64,000 nucleotides of DNA from Lutjanus erythropterus (GCA_020091685.1 CM034601.1:8868419-8932418), one strand, 5' to 3'. Numbered from the stretch's first letter, positions 34,866-47,049 are shown. Numbers and translations: made by a program. Notes: generated from the sequence alone by a model not told the origin.

Positions 34866-36534
34866 TGTTTACACTTCTGATTGGGAAACACATCGGTCTG
34901 TGTAGATTAAAGAATCTGGTTGAGACTTGTTTAGTCACAGGTCTTACAAAAAAAACCCACGTCAGTTAAACTGCTGTGGAACTATACCATAAGTGGTTGC
35001 TACTAGCAACACAATATTCAACTGAAACTAACTGCTGTTAGCAGAATACCATTCTTACGTGCCTAATACAGCAAAATGATAGATCGTGCAAAGTAGCATC
35101 TGCAAATCTGTTTCACATTACCAAGTAATGTGAATATGCATATATTAATTAGTGAAGTGATTAAATTGTTAACTTAAAATGTGTCTTAATAAACCTGATT
35201 TGTTTTAGTTGTTTAGCAAACAATTTGGTTCAGGGTGTTGCTTTTGATGGTTGTCTTTTGAAGGACAGCTTTAGCTACTTTTGGGGTGTTTCCACGCCTG
35301 CCTCGTTTTGCCCGGACTTTCTGATTTTTCAGCTTGATCCGGACCTAAACTGCAGCTGTTCAAGCTTTTGATTTTTTTTAGGCTTGTGACATTCTTTATA
35401 GTGTGGTGTTTTCATTGTTGCTTTTGAAGCAAATCAGTTCTTTTTTTGTTTCGCTGCACTGATCTTAAATTTGCTTAAAATAATCAGCTCTTGAGATGTT
35501 TATGAGATTCAAAAGAAATCTCTGGTGTCTTAAATGAGATCTTAAAATTGCCTCAGTGGTCAAATTAAAGCTTTGTTGCTCTGTGCCTCTGAGGCACCTA
35601 TGACCTCAGCAGAAGATGCTTTTCTTCTGCTCTAGTTTTAGCTAGTTAATTTTTGTCTAATTTCATTTTAAATATTTTTTTCTTCTAAGCATTCTGAGGC
35701 TCATCGCCATATTTGATGTGTACAGTTACCATGGTTACCTGAGTTGGTGACTGATCTTCTTATCTGAGTCCTTTTTTTTCCCAAAATATCAAACTATTCC
35801 TTTAAGAGAAAAGTGATTTGAGACATTCATTTACCGAACCTCAAAAAATGGAATCTGTAATCATGTCCATGAAACACAGACAACTTTTCTGAACCATGTT
35901 TTTCACCTGTTGAAAGTCATTGGTCTGGAAATGTTCCCCTTTGGTCACCATTAGTGGAAAAGGACCTCAGTCACTTTTAATATCATTTTTAATGTAATGC
36001 CTTTCTGTCACAAGGCGCTTTTGTTGTTTTTGTTTTGTTTTTTGTTTTGTTTTTTTTAAAAACATAACCTCTTTGAGTTGTTGCTATTGTTATTTGTGAA
36101 ATCAAAGCTGCAGCCACTTACCAGTTAAAACAGCACCTAGACATTTGTTTGTTTGACTCCAGCAGAAAATTGCTCTGTGCCATTCAGCATTTGTTATGAT
36201 TGTTTTGTTTTCAACTGCAATTTGTGCTCAGTGGGTCATTTTGACGTTTTTTTTTTTTATGTTTATTTTATATGATTATACTCTGCAACAAAAACTTTGA
36301 GTGGGTGCTGATGTTTTGTGCTTGTTTTCTTTTTGTATATAAAAGAATCAGGTTGATTATGGATGAATGGGTTATGGCTGTGTTGACATTATTCACTTCA
36401 CTTGACTTATCATATTGAATGTGCTTATTTTAATCATCAGTTTATGTTTGAAGGCAGTACGCTTTAGTTTGATTTGTTTTTATTTTGTCATAAACAAACA
36501 CGCACATATTAAAGATATCAGATATGTAGAATAT
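34866..36534. other. No gene recognised
   Basis: T-rich sequence with several poly(T) runs. I see no exon and no repeat that I can name with support. Confidence 0.45.
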
Positions 36535-37544
36535 CAGGATATATCAGATTATTTGATGTGGGTTTGTTTCAGATACTTTTTGATAGTCAGTGTATTACAG
36601 TACTGTATTGTATAGGTTTATGGATTGGGTCCATATTTTCAGTGCTTTACTTTGCTGTCAGACAGCCTTTCCTGATGGGAAATCACTGTTATATAAGCCA
36701 AATATCCCTCTCTCCAACCCAACCAAACTCCAAAGGCGAAATTAGTCATTTTACTTTGCAGAACATGGGAGTTGCTTGTCTACCGCTGCCTCAGTCTGTT
36801 TGTGTCTCTCTGTTATTTTGTGACTTCAGTGAATCTGAACTAACCTTTTAAAATACCAAAGTCACACAATAAAACAAACGGACTTAAAGATGGAGGCAGC
36901 GGTGGACCAGAAACTCCTTTGGTTCTGTGAGGTAAAATCACTGATTTTGCCTATGGAGTTTGGTAAGTTTGGAGAAAACATTATCTGGCGGGAAAGAAAA
37001 GGGAACTTTCTTTCTAGAACTATAAAGGGTTCTTCGGCTTGTCCCTATAGCAGGATCCTTTTTAGTTCCTGGTAGAACCTTTTATAAGGCTTCCATTTGA
37101 AACCCTTCAAGGAAGTTCTACCGAGAACCCAACATAAAGGGTTCCACCCAGAACCTCTACAAAAGGGTTCTACAGAGAATCTTTCCACAATGTAATGATT
37201 CATCCAGAACCTTCCCTGAGGGTTCTATGTGGGACCTTCTAAGGGTGCAAACAAGAACCCACCCAGGGGATTCTACGGAGAATCTCAAGAGTCTTAGCTC
37301 TAAGTTAAGGTAAAGTAAAGTGGTGATTTTTTTTTTTAAATATATTGAACTCTAAAACTGATAGTTTTTTTTTAAGTGGCTAGAATATATTTTGTTGCTG
37401 TCCACAGCAGTTCATTACTTAACTTCCGTGCTGGCGCCCCTCACTGCTTCTCCAAACTGATGGCGTGCCGACCAGCATCTACCTTCGCTGGTTATCCATA
37501 AATCCATAAATACCCCACTTTGAATAATCTGAACTATCACTTCA
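36535..37544. mobile_element. TTAA foldback family, copy B, split by a nested repeat
   Basis: The left part (TCAGATTATTTGATGTGGGT onwards) and the right part (ending CTTTGAATAATCTGAACTAT) match the two ends of copies A and C. The centre has the family's inverted arms around 36.77-36.92 kb. Between about 37012 and 37290 a different repeat is inserted, after which the foldback sequence resumes. The extreme left tip is poorly preserved and the right flank is TTCA rather than TTAA. Confidence 0.65.
37012..37290. repeat. AAAGGGTTCT/AGAACC minisatellite nested in foldback copy B
   Basis: Alternating AGAACC and GGTTCT words recur every few tens of bases ('ataaagggttccacccagaacctc', 'aaaagggttctacagagaatc'). 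It is the same word family as the array at 43.4-44.4 kb. Foldback sequence on both sides shows that it inserted there. Confidence 0.7.
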
Positions 37545-37599
37545 ACACATTTGTTCAAATATCCATGAAACATAAAATGAGAAAACCAAACCAAGAGAC

Positions 37600-37770
37600 A
37601 CACAGATTCAATCCAAGATTGTGACCCAGACATGGAAGGACAAACAAGAGTTTGCAGCCAAACTATCGGCTCTGTGATGCTGTACCAAATTTCATGGCAA
37701 TCAAATGTTTTGTGAGACATATCACTCAAAGCCACAAATGTCGAACTGCTGTTGGCGCTAAAGAGAAAAC
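37600..37770 (-). repeat. Dispersed teleost repeat, family R1, copy 3
   Basis: Inverted, it contains TGCCATGAAATTTGGTACAG, matching copy 1 near 870. It abuts the right end of foldback copy B. Confidence 0.45.
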
Positions 37771-37779
37771 ATGAACATC

Positions 37780-39030
37780 TGTATCAGTCCATCTTGTAGA
37801 TATTGTATATGTATCCTACTTTTAACAAGGTTAATTGTTTAAACTTTTTTTTTTCAACAGTTATTTAATGAGATGTTAGTAGTTCCCTTTATTCTGCTCA
37901 AAAAAAACCAAAAAACATCCACAAAAAACTATAAACTATGAAATAGTGTGTCAATACATTACAAATGAGAAAAATAAAATTGATTTTCATGGTGGAACTA
38001 TGAGGATTATTTCACAGCCTGAGGAAAGAGGCTCAGTAGAGGTACAACTTCTATTCATGGATTTAGAGAACAATAGATATAACGTCACTTGGTTGTTTCA
38101 CGATTGATCAGAATATTTACCTTTTGAATAAAAATTTCAAACACAGGCATGAAAGAAACTGTAAGATCCTGTAATGTTAGTAATAAAAGTAGATAGATAT
38201 GAGAGAGGCAAACAGAACTCAGGGACCGTCAGTCCAAAAAAAGTGTGGACACGCCCCTGATCAGGTGATTTGGATTTGATTTGGAGTGATGTCACTTCCT
38301 CATTGTCTGCAGTGTCTTGCTGCTCCTGCTGGCTGTTGACTGCAGGTCTCCATGAGGTGCAGTGGAGCGTCATGATCAGGTAAGATCGCACTGGTCGCTT
38401 CAGTGATGGCAGCAGGTTTAAGGAGCCTAATGAAGAAGTGGAATTGGACAGCATCCCCTGATTTAACTTTTACTTTCTGTCTGTGGTTGTTAGGATGGAT
38501 CCTGGCCTCTTGAGAGGCTGGGCTGCCCTGGGCTCTTTAGTCCATCAACACATCCTCTGCTACCGTTGGTGACTCAAGTAAGTGTTCTTTCTTCAGCTAG
38601 GGCATTTTCCAACACTGACTAAGCAGTGTTGACATGACTCCGTTGCTCTTTGGGCAGTGTTTGCTCGAGATGACATGGTAAAAGCACCGAGCTTTTTGCA
38701 AAAGCTGCAACAAGTGAAAGTAATGCTTGAGATCTGGGAACACAGTCACATCTGTGCAGTGAAATCCCACAGAGCAAGATAATATGACAGGACATAATAA
38801 GGACATAATATGACATGATTTTTACTGTTTGCCTTTTATTTATCTTCCAAATACATTTAGCTAACCTGGGGGTTTGTTTAAAATCTTCCTCTTGTCATGT
38901 TTGCCCTATTTTTCATGATGTTGCAGTCTTGTGAGATCTCTGCAATTAACTTGGTGCTTACATTCTTGATAAAGTTGATGTCACACAAGTTTTGATAAAC
39001 CCGGTGTTCCTATAAAAACTCACCAACTTT
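37780..39030. other. No gene recognised
   Basis: No exon or nameable repeat is visible. Open frames on the minus strand (for example 38137-38454, 105 codons) show no protein I recognise. Confidence 0.4.
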
Positions 39031-39339
39031 GTCTGTATATTTTGTAGAAACTTATTTAGACCTTGTTAATTCCTTTGTTTCTCAAAATAATGTGTTTATT
39101 TGTACTTGGTTACACATTTCATGGCTCAGATTTGCTATCACGAACCTAAGGATCTCTGCTGATCACAGCAGTCCCTTTACACAGCCTTCAGCCAAATGCG
39201 CAATATCTTGTGTATGGCATCTGTGCAACATTTTGGCGTAGGGAACTGTGCAATGTTCTTGGAGTGCACGTTCCAGTGTTTATGGATGTGGGTGTGATCA
39301 TACATTTTAACTGTAGTTTCTGCTTTGTCACCTGCGTAG

Positions 39340-39397
39340 TCTTGAATGCCAAAGACAAATTTCTCCTAAGGGTGATAATAAAGGCTATTCTAATCTA
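39340..39397 (+). repeat. LINE-type 3' tail fragment
   Basis: CTTGAATGCCAAAGACAAAT, then TTCTCCTAAGGGTGATAATA and AAGGCTATTC, correspond to the 'aatttccc...gggataataaagtctat' tail that I associate with fish L2/Rex-type LINEs. The preceding 300 bp may be part of the same 3' end. Confidence 0.4.
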
Positions 39398-39870
39398 ATA
39401 TGTGGGAGACACTGCTTTACAAGGTGTCTATTATCAAGAATTAATCAACCAGTGTAGTCCAGTGCTCACCAGAGGACTGATTACAGATAGTTTGAAGGAT
39501 ATTATCACCCTTATACCTTCCTCACTGGCCAAAAAACTAAATATTTTCCTGCATTTGTGCAATCAAAATCTGTTTTTCACAAGTCATAATTCTCTTTGCC
39601 TGCTGACACTTGAAGGTTTGACTAATGCCTGGACAATTATTACCATCTCATACAGTTTCATATGTAATGGAAACTTTGTTCACTACTCCAGTAAATAAAA
39701 TGAACCTTAGTTACAGTTTGGCAACAGGAGATATTTCTAGTCTACTTAGTTCACAGAAACCCTTGGCTCAGCTGTTAGCCAGAAAGCTAACATTATGCTA
39801 ACAAGACTCTTTAGCTCTCTCTCCAGTGGCTCCCAGTGGATTTGGTAAAGAAATATATAGAAAGGAATAT

Positions 39871-39896
39871 TTGTTGTTGTTGTTGTTGTTGTTGTT
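39871..39896. repeat. (TTG)n microsatellite
   Basis: About eight and a half uninterrupted TTG units. Confidence 0.95.
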
Positions 39897-39924
39897 TGTA
39901 TTCATTTATCATTGTTGTAGGTCT

Positions 39925-40238
39925 ACGCTGCAAAAGCAAAAATGTTTAGAAAACTCAAACTTTCAAGGCAGTGTTTTGCAATTGATTTTTAACTCAAATT
40001 CTTAAGTTTTGAAAATGTTTCTACCATCTGCTGTTTTTTTTTTTTTTTTGTTGAGATAATTTAATTTCCTTCTTTAGATAAACTTAAATCTTTTTTTAAA
40101 GTTCATTAAACTGAAAGTTTATCTAAAGAAGTTTATTTCAAAAGTCAAAAAGTGAGTTGGACTCAAAACTCAAAAATCTATTGCAGTATGTTGCCTTGAA
40201 ATTGAGTTGTCTAAATTATTGTGTTGTTTTTACAGTGT
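39925..40238. mobile_element. hAT-like MITE with long inverted arms
   Basis: The right tip, inverted, reads TACACTGTAAAAACAACACA; the left tip reads TACGCTGCAAAAGCAAAAAT. Both continue into matching arms ('actcaatttcaaggcaa' versus 'actcaaactttcaaggca'). At the centre CTTCTTTAGATAAACTT pairs exactly with AAGTTTATCTAAAGAAG. It is 314 bp and non-coding. The CACTGTAAAAA-type tip is one I associate with fish hAT MITEs. Confidence 0.65.
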
Positions 40239-40239
40239 A

Positions 40240-41340
40240 AAGTGATTCTTGCATTCTCCAGCTGTACACATCCGCAGACTATACACCGTATTAAAGAAAA
40301 AGTTTTAATAGTTTGTCAACTAGAACATGTGTCATAGCCAACATCTATGGCTCGGTGGCTTTTCCTCCAAACATTGGCAGTGACTGATCATCTTCAGTTT
40401 TGAGTTATGAATTCCAAATGAAAAAAAAACAAATAAAAAAAGTCTTTGGAGAAAAAAGAACATTTAATAGTCGCAGCTACAAACAGATTTTCTATTTCTT
40501 TTTTGTGTGAAGCACAGTTTTATTGTCGCTGTTACCTTAATTCCCTAAATGTTGATGCAGAGTTGGAGTGAAAAGATGAGACACATGCTGCTGTGTTTTA
40601 TTCTGGAGCACTGTGTGTAACACTGAAGTCTTAAAATAAAAGGAAAAACAACTAATTTAAAAGCCGTAGCTTTCATCTCTGTTGAGTGAAATCCCGACAG
40701 TGACTTCAGACATTTTCAGTGGTGTAAACTTGGAAACTGTGCAGGCTTGTCATCATAGAAATAGGTCATACAGTAATATCTGCTGTCTGAACTTCTACAC
40801 ACAGCTCTGCTCAGCTCACCAGAGCAGCTGCAGTCGCTTTCCTGTCTGTGACACAGTCTTCAGCGTTGACTGGTTGTTACTTGTGACATATAACCATAAA
40901 CCATGAGTTTTATGATCCGTTGGCAACAGCTACTACCTGTCATTGAGCACAGTATTCTAATTTTGTTAACAATGTGTGAGACAGGTGTCATTTTCAAGGC
41001 CGGATGTGGTGTTGTCGTTTTGTATTGCATAGCTGTGTATTTCATGGTGCACCCAGTGTTTTCTTACCCATTTTCCATACATGGATTGTGGATGCAAGGG
41101 CAGACACAACATTAACTTTATGTACGTCTCACTATTCAATGCAACAACTCTGTGTTGTGTGAGCTCGCATATGTCTTAAACTCCTGAAGGTCTAAATAAG
41201 GTCTTTGTCTTGTTCAGTACGGTAGAGGTTGTAGTTAATCTAAGGCTTCCCTATGTTTAAATCCAGGGTTTTCTTTTGCCTGTGGGTTTAATATATCTTT
41301 TTGCCAGTCAATATGGCTATAAATAATTATACATGGCCTC
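40240..41340. other. No gene recognised
   Basis: AT-rich sequence between a MITE and the long open frame at 41339. Nothing nameable is seen. Confidence 0.4.
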
Positions 41341-41851
41341 AGAGGTTGTGAAGAACCTTGTGCCTCCTCATCGCCATTTTTGCTCCATAAAGACCTTTAC
41401 AGGTACAACCAAGCCAGCCGGTCATGTTAAGAGGGCAGTCTTGTAGCTGTAGGGGATGGAGAGGAAGCCCCAAGGCCATGCTTTGTGATGCGTCGGTAAG
41501 AGACCTGTAGTATCTCAACCTCAGGTCAAACGTAACCTTCACTCCAAGAACAAGCCAGTCGTCAGAAGGTTGCACTGGTGGGTTAAGAGCTTGGGGAAGG
41601 AAAGTTGTCTGCTGGATCTGAGCTAATTCACAATAATTGCAGACAAATCTTATTTTAGCAGATGGATGCACATTAGCCAAATGGGCTCTGGACAGCATCA
41701 AAACCTTGATAACAAGGTCAATAACTTTGACTTTTAACCACTCATTCATGCCCACAAAAGAGAGCACATACAAGCTGTAAGGCCAGTCAGAAATGTATTC
41801 CTGCCCTTTTGGTGAACTGCACTTCAGCATTGACACAAACCTGTATTTCAT
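41339..41851 (-). other. Unexplained 170-codon open frame, probably not a gene
   Basis: This is the longest open frame in the window, from an ATG on the minus strand. The product has no signal peptide, no membrane segment and no domain I know; scattered Cys and Leu residues show no pattern. There is no splice context and no related copy in the window. A length of 170 codons is somewhat more than expected by chance in AT-rich DNA. It might be an unlisted repeat, a decayed exon or chance. Confidence 0.2.
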
Positions 41852-41995
41852 TTATATTCATTATGATTTTCTATTTACATCGTAATTGTCCTTGTTCCCA
41901 AGTACAGCTCATTTTCTTTATTTTAACCTACCACTCAGTTTTGTTGCAGAGCTGCTTTGCTTTCAATAAGTGATTTTAAATAATACATGTCATTA

Positions 41996-42752
41996 TTAAG
42001 GGGATAGGTCGGCATGACCCCGGTTTGGAGAAGCAGAAAGGAGTACCAGCACAGAAACTGAGCAATGAACTGCTGTGGACAGGGTCAACAACCAAGCATC
42101 TATTAGCAGCTTAAAGGTCCACCTAACCGACATAACTTATTGTTAGTCAGTGTGTTAGCTACAGTAGACGGGGGTTGGCAGCATGGATGCTAAGCAATAA
42201 AAACTTTATCACTTTACGTCACACAACATGAGAGTCGCTGGTCTACTGCTGCCTTGATGCATTCGTTTGTTTGTGTTATTATGTGGCTTCAGTGAATCAG
42301 AAATAGCCTTTTACACAATACACAACACAGTCACACAATAACCATAACAAACTAAGAAACTGAGGCAGCAGTAGACAAGCAACTTCTGTGCTCTGCAAGT
42401 TAAAATGACTTATTTTTGCCTGTGGAGTTTGGTTGGTTTGGAGAGAGCAATATTTGGCATGTAGAAGTTTCCTACTGGAAAATACTGTCTGACAGCAAAG
42501 TAAAGCAGAGAAAATATTTTACATGTAGTGTACACTTATGCTGATGTTGCTTTTTTCAATGGACCCTTTTTTAGGTGGCTAAAATATATTCTGCTGCTGA
42601 CCCTGTACACACTGCTTTGGTTCCTACACACATACTCCTGCTGCTTTTCTAAACCCTGGGTGTGCCGACCACCGTCTATTGTAGATAACACACCAACTAT
42701 CGATAAGTACCTCACACGACCCCACTTCAAATAATCCGAACTATCCCTTTAA
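41996..42752. mobile_element. TTAA foldback family, copy C
   Basis: It is 757 bp with TTAA at 41996-41999 and 42749-42752. The right end, inverted, is TTAAAGGGATAGTTCGGATT, identical over 20 bases to the left tip of copy A. The left tip TTAAGGGGATAGGTCGGCAT has lost some of the outer arm. Central arms carry the family words 'tgcctt...cgtttgtttgtgttatt' and 'aactaagaaactgaggcagcagtaga'. There is no coding capacity. Confidence 0.72.
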
Positions 42753-43376
42753 TGGTAACTCAGCCCATTCCTGTGCTGCATTGATTTCTTTTACAGATCA
42801 AATTGTATGTGTTCTTCTGAAACAAGGGGAGATCCAGGCATTACTTTATCTTGAAACCAAAGCTGTTTCTATTAGTCTGCATCAGTGTAAAACTGGTTTA
42901 TATTCGTCTTGCTGAGCTCATATTGACCTTTTTATTGACGGGGCTGGAAATTTCATGTAACAACCTAAGGAGAATTGCACTAATCAAATATAATACAAGG
43001 TGCATGTCAGTCTCTTTCTACTAGCAAAAAGAAAAAGGGTTTCATGTTTTGGAAATTGTGTATAGAATTGGACTTTTTGTTTTGCACTGCAGTCTTATCT
43101 TTTAGAAATGCAAATGTTTTTGTTCAAATGTTGCAACCCCACTTCTTCTGCCTGTTAGACCTCCATCTGAAGTGCCTCTCCCTCTGTGAGACGCTGCAGA
43201 TGAGCTCTGATGCAGGTGCCAGAGTGCCTCCCGGTGGCCACATTAGGAAGTGCACATGGTGACAAAAGCATTGAATCATATGGTGTGAGTGACAAACTAA
43301 AGTCGCATTATAATACATGACATTCTCCTGAGTTTCACCTTTAAAATGCATCAGTAAAACTTCTAACCTGAAAGTG

Positions 43377-44443
43377 CACTCTTAGAAATAAGGTTCCCAA
43401 AGGGGTTTTTCCTGAGGGGCTGAGCTTCGACCCAGAACCATTTGCTTCTGAAGAACCCTTTTTTGAAAAAAGGGTTGATCGAGGATTCTTTGTAGGACTA
43501 AAGGTTCCATTAAGAACCCTTTTCATCCAAAGGACCCTGTTTGGAAGAAAGAGTTCTTCACGGATTGTTGAAATCATTGCAACTCTTTCATTAAGAGGTT
43601 CCCGACAAAACCCCTTAGGTGGGTTCTAGATAAAATCTTTGGAATATAAAAAGGTTCTTGGCAGAACCTCCTTGGTGGGTTCTACATACATATAAAAGGG
43701 TTCCTGGAAGAACGCTCTGGCTGTATTCTAGTCTGCTTCGGCTCTAGATAAAACCCTTGTAATATGAAATGGTTCTGTGCAGGACGTACTGGATATGTTT
43801 TGGATAAAACCCTTAGAATATAATAGGGTTCTCGGCAGAACCCCTTGGATGGGTTTTAGATAAAGCCTTTGGAATATAAAAATGTTCTTGATAGAACCCC
43901 CTCTCTGCGTTCTAGATAAAGCCCTTGGAATATAAAAGGGGTCTCGGCAGAGCCCCCTTGGTGGGTTCTACATAAAATTGTTGGCATTAAGGTTTGTTGG
44001 TAGAACCCCTGGGTGGGTTCTTGTTAGCACCCTTAGAAAGTGGAAAGGTTCTGGATAGAATCCCCTGGGAGGGCTCTGGGTGGAGCCATTACAACATAGA
44101 GGGGTTCTCTCTCTGCTGTGCAGAATCTCTTATTGGGGTTTCTGGGTGAAACAGATGGTTCTACATAGAAGTCTTCATTGGCTTCTACATAGAATCCTTT
44201 TGGTGGGTTCTAACTAAAACCCTTGGAATAGAAAAGGGTTTTCAGCCGAACCCCCTGGATGGGTTCTACATAACATTGTTGGAGTATGGAGGGGTTATTG
44301 ATAGAACCACCTGGGTGGGTTGGGTTGGGGTGGGTTCAAAGGGGAACCTAAAAGGTTCAACCAGGACCCAAAAAGGGTTCTCCTGTGGGGTCAAGGAGAA
44401 GAACCGATCATGTTTCTAATTAGCAGCTTTGTTTCTAAGGGTG
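43377..44443. mobile_element. TIR-bounded tandem array of a ~56-bp GGTTCT/AGAACC unit
   Basis: The left tip CACTCTTAGAAA and the inverted right tip CACCCTTAGAAAC bracket a tandem array. The unit reads roughly GGGTTCTAGATAAAACCCTT, then GGAATATAAAAGGGTTCTTG, then GCAGAACCCCCTTGGTG; about 15 or more copies occur with heavy point variation and spacing near 56 bp. Each unit is itself partly palindromic (GGTTCT against AGAACC). The short tips look like a DNA transposon, but no target duplication is evident. It reads as a MITE that gained an expanded internal satellite. Confidence 0.7.
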
Positions 44444-44599
44444 TAATGTATTGATTGTCTTGTGTTCAGATGCAGCCTTCAGCTCTGAATTAATCTTTTG
44501 TTTATTCATTATGTGATTGATGGGTTTTATCAACACCTCTCAAAAAGCCTCTATAAGATAATTACCTGCTTTGCAAATGATTATAATTTGTTTGAGTCG

Positions 44600-44935
44600 A
44601 ACATTACTAATTGATGTCACTAAATGTAAAGACTTTCAGTTTGATTAGCCATTTTGAAAGATCCGGCCTATTTTTTTTATTGACATTTAGCACAATACAG
44701 GAGAATCCTGAATATCAGCCTAATGGATCTTATTAGCCTCGTCCTCCAGACCAAGGTGAATTAATCAAAGCAGACTTGATTTATACACCCCGCCCCTTCC
44801 TTTCTTCTTCCACCTCTCTTCCTCTCTCCCTCCGTTTCTTCTGCTCTCTCTCACACCGAGGCAGCTGGGGATTCATTTGTCTTGCTGATTAATGATGAGA
44901 ACCATATCCTCCACAACACCAGTAAATTAAAAGAG
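44600..44935. other. No gene seen; candidate regulatory block
   Basis: It contains several TAAT/ATTA cores (for example CTTATTAGCC, GGTGAATTAATCAAAG, CTGATTAATGATGAG) in otherwise complex sequence. Regulatory function is only a guess. Confidence 0.2.
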
Positions 44936-45417
44936 ATTGGGGACAGAGAGAAAGAACATCAAGGTCCATTCATCCCAATCAAATTTCACAGTAGGTCCAA
45001 TTCATCCTAAGCTTTATTTGTATTGTCTGCTATACAAACTTAAAAGGCTCCAGTCATTCACTTTCTCCTCCCAGACCCTCTCTGGCAGTCTGGGGATTAC
45101 AACTGGCAACTTTCCAGGTGCAGGCTCATTTTTCCAGCCTTCAGGATACAACCGTACCAATTGCTTCACTGCTATGAAAGCAGCATGTCTGTTTCAGACG
45201 GTAATTGTTCATCAGCAGCAGCTTGCTGTTAGCGCTGTGTCCTCCAGTCTTCATATTCTGTTTTGGTGTCCCTCCAGTCTAAAGAAATGCATTCAAGGTC
45301 ATGTGCATTAGGGACATCGAAGCTCTGCAGGCAATTAGAAAAAATTAGTGGTGTGAATATGATGCACTGCATGTATGGAGACTGTGAAAGCCAAATATTG
45401 TATACTATTTAGTGTAG

Positions 45418-45441
45418 CATATGCTATGCTATGCTATGCTG
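45418..45441. repeat. (ATGCT)n microsatellite
   Basis: About four perfect copies of the pentamer. Confidence 0.85.
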
Positions 45442-45479
45442 TGTAAACCTTTAAAGGGTTGTGTATGTAACATAGACCA

Positions 45480-45640
45480 TATACAATGTGGAAGTGCCTT
45501 AAAACCTGCTTTCTTTTTAATAGCCAGCAGGGGGTGACTCCACTGGTTGCAAAAAGAGTGAACTGTATGTAACCGTATAGCAAAATGAGCCTACTTCTCA
45601 CTTAATTTATGACCTCAGTATACACTTTTCTAACGAGTTT
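45480..45640 (-). repeat. Dispersed repeat, family R2, copy 2
   Basis: Inverted, it contains CACCCCCTGCTGGCTATTAA, followed by a track that aligns with the copy at 29.3 kb. Non-coding. Confidence 0.45.
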
Positions 45641-46827
45641 ATGGTCTCAGTCACCAGTTAAAGTCTTCTTCAATACAGCATGATGGTCATTTTGTAAATT
45701 ATGGTCCTATTTAGAGTCAAATAGATTATTAAACATGGTATGCTTTAGGTCGTACAACACATGAGGCTCGCAAAACTTCAGGATGAAGTACATTACTGTA
45801 TTCCCTATTTCTTGCATACATCAGACTGGCACATACAGGTACTTTGCCAAAATGTCAGGCCACGCCCCCCTTTTGGGGGATAGAAAACCAGAAACCCCAT
45901 ACACAATAATGCAATATTACATGTTTTTAAATTACAGTTTTGATAAGTTTATATGAATTCATTTTGAGTTGAAGAAACCTTTGTTTTATCGACCTGTCTA
46001 AGAATTATTCTGTGACCTTGTCCTGACCAGGTTGTTTACGAGATCTTAATAAATTAAATTAAATTAATCAGTCAGTCGTCATGCCCCTTCAGCCTTCTGT
46101 CTTCCAGCTGGATCAGTGACACTGCTCATACTGAATTACTAATTATCGTTAGGCTTTATATTGTATGTAAATAACAAAACCTGCCAATAGACAACTGTTG
46201 ATCTGAGCAAGGCTGAGTCAGAGATGATAGTCTGACACTGCTGTACTGTCACATTATGACTGAACACCAGCTCACGTTAGCTTTCCATCAGTAGGAACAA
46301 ATCATCCTCTGGAGGGTCATACGTTCTCACTGCTCTCTTCTTGGGATCCTCTTCTTTCCAGGAAGGATGAGGAACCTGAGATTGTGATGGATTTCTGCTT
46401 TATTTTACTGTTTCACATTCACTTTCATCTGATCAGAGTCGGAGTGGCTGCTTCACAATACAAGCTTTTAAATAGAAAAACAATAGCAGACTTTTATTGT
46501 GAGGAATTCATAGGAAATGAATGACTCAAGTCAGTCGTGTCATGTATGGGTACGGGTTAGCGCCATACTTGCCAATCTAGAGACCTTAAAAACAGGGAGG
46601 ATTTTGATATTAAAATATTTGAGTTTCAGACACTTTGTTTCCTGCATTCTGGTGATGTTTAAAGAATTAAACTAACAAAATAATAAACAACACTTTTAAG
46701 TTAAATACTTTTCATTTACTTTAAATTCTCGGGAAAGAAAACTGAATTTCCATTTGTTTTTTTCCCCTGCCTCCAAAAGAAAATTGACGGAGCAGATTTT
46801 TAAAAATGCATGCCTCAAAATTGTGAT

Positions 46828-46845
46828 AAAAAGGTTTTTTGACAG
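46828..46845 (+). repeat. Left target-site duplication of the SINE
   Basis: AAAAAGGTTTTTTGACAG here matches AAAAAGGTTTTTGGACAG at 47032-47049 with one difference in 18. Confidence 0.85.
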
Positions 46846-47031
46846 GGTGCACCTGTTGCTGAGTTTGTAGAGCGTGTGCCCCGTGCACCAAGACTATCAG
46901 TCCTCTGCAGCAGCCGCTGGTTCGACTCCCACCTGCAGCCCATTTGTTGCATGTCGTCCTCTCTCTCTCTGCCCCCTCTCCTATCGTATCTTCAGCTGTC
47001 CCATGAATTAAGGCAAAAAATGCCCCCCCCA
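46846..47031 (+). mobile_element. tRNA-derived SINE
   Basis: A short interspersed element of about 186 bp. The head is tRNA-like, with an A-box-like region around GAGTTTGTAGAGCGTGTGCC and a B box GGTTCGACTCC at 46919-46929. The body carries GTCGTCCTCTCTCTCTC and TCTTCAGCTGTCCCATGAAT, which I recognise from a SINE common in percomorph fishes. The tail is a short A/C-rich run. It is bounded by an 18-bp target-site duplication, the mark of LINE-driven insertion. One mismatch between the duplications suggests a moderately young insertion. It codes for no protein. Confidence 0.88.
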
Positions 47032-47049
47032 AAAAAGGTTTTTGGACAG
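47032..47049 (+). repeat. Right target-site duplication of the SINE
   Basis: The partner of 46828-46845. Confidence 0.85.

Noticed and set aside
39040-39340. Full LINE 3' end upstream of the tail at 39.34 kb
   Set aside because: Only the last ~60 bp can be matched to a known tail; the rest was left out of the feature.
45860-45882. CCCCCCTTTTGGGGG mini-palindrome as a regulatory site
   Set aside because: Too short and low in complexity to support a function.
46846-46935. A functional tRNA gene
   Set aside because: The cloverleaf is degenerate and the sequence continues into a SINE body and tail with target duplications.
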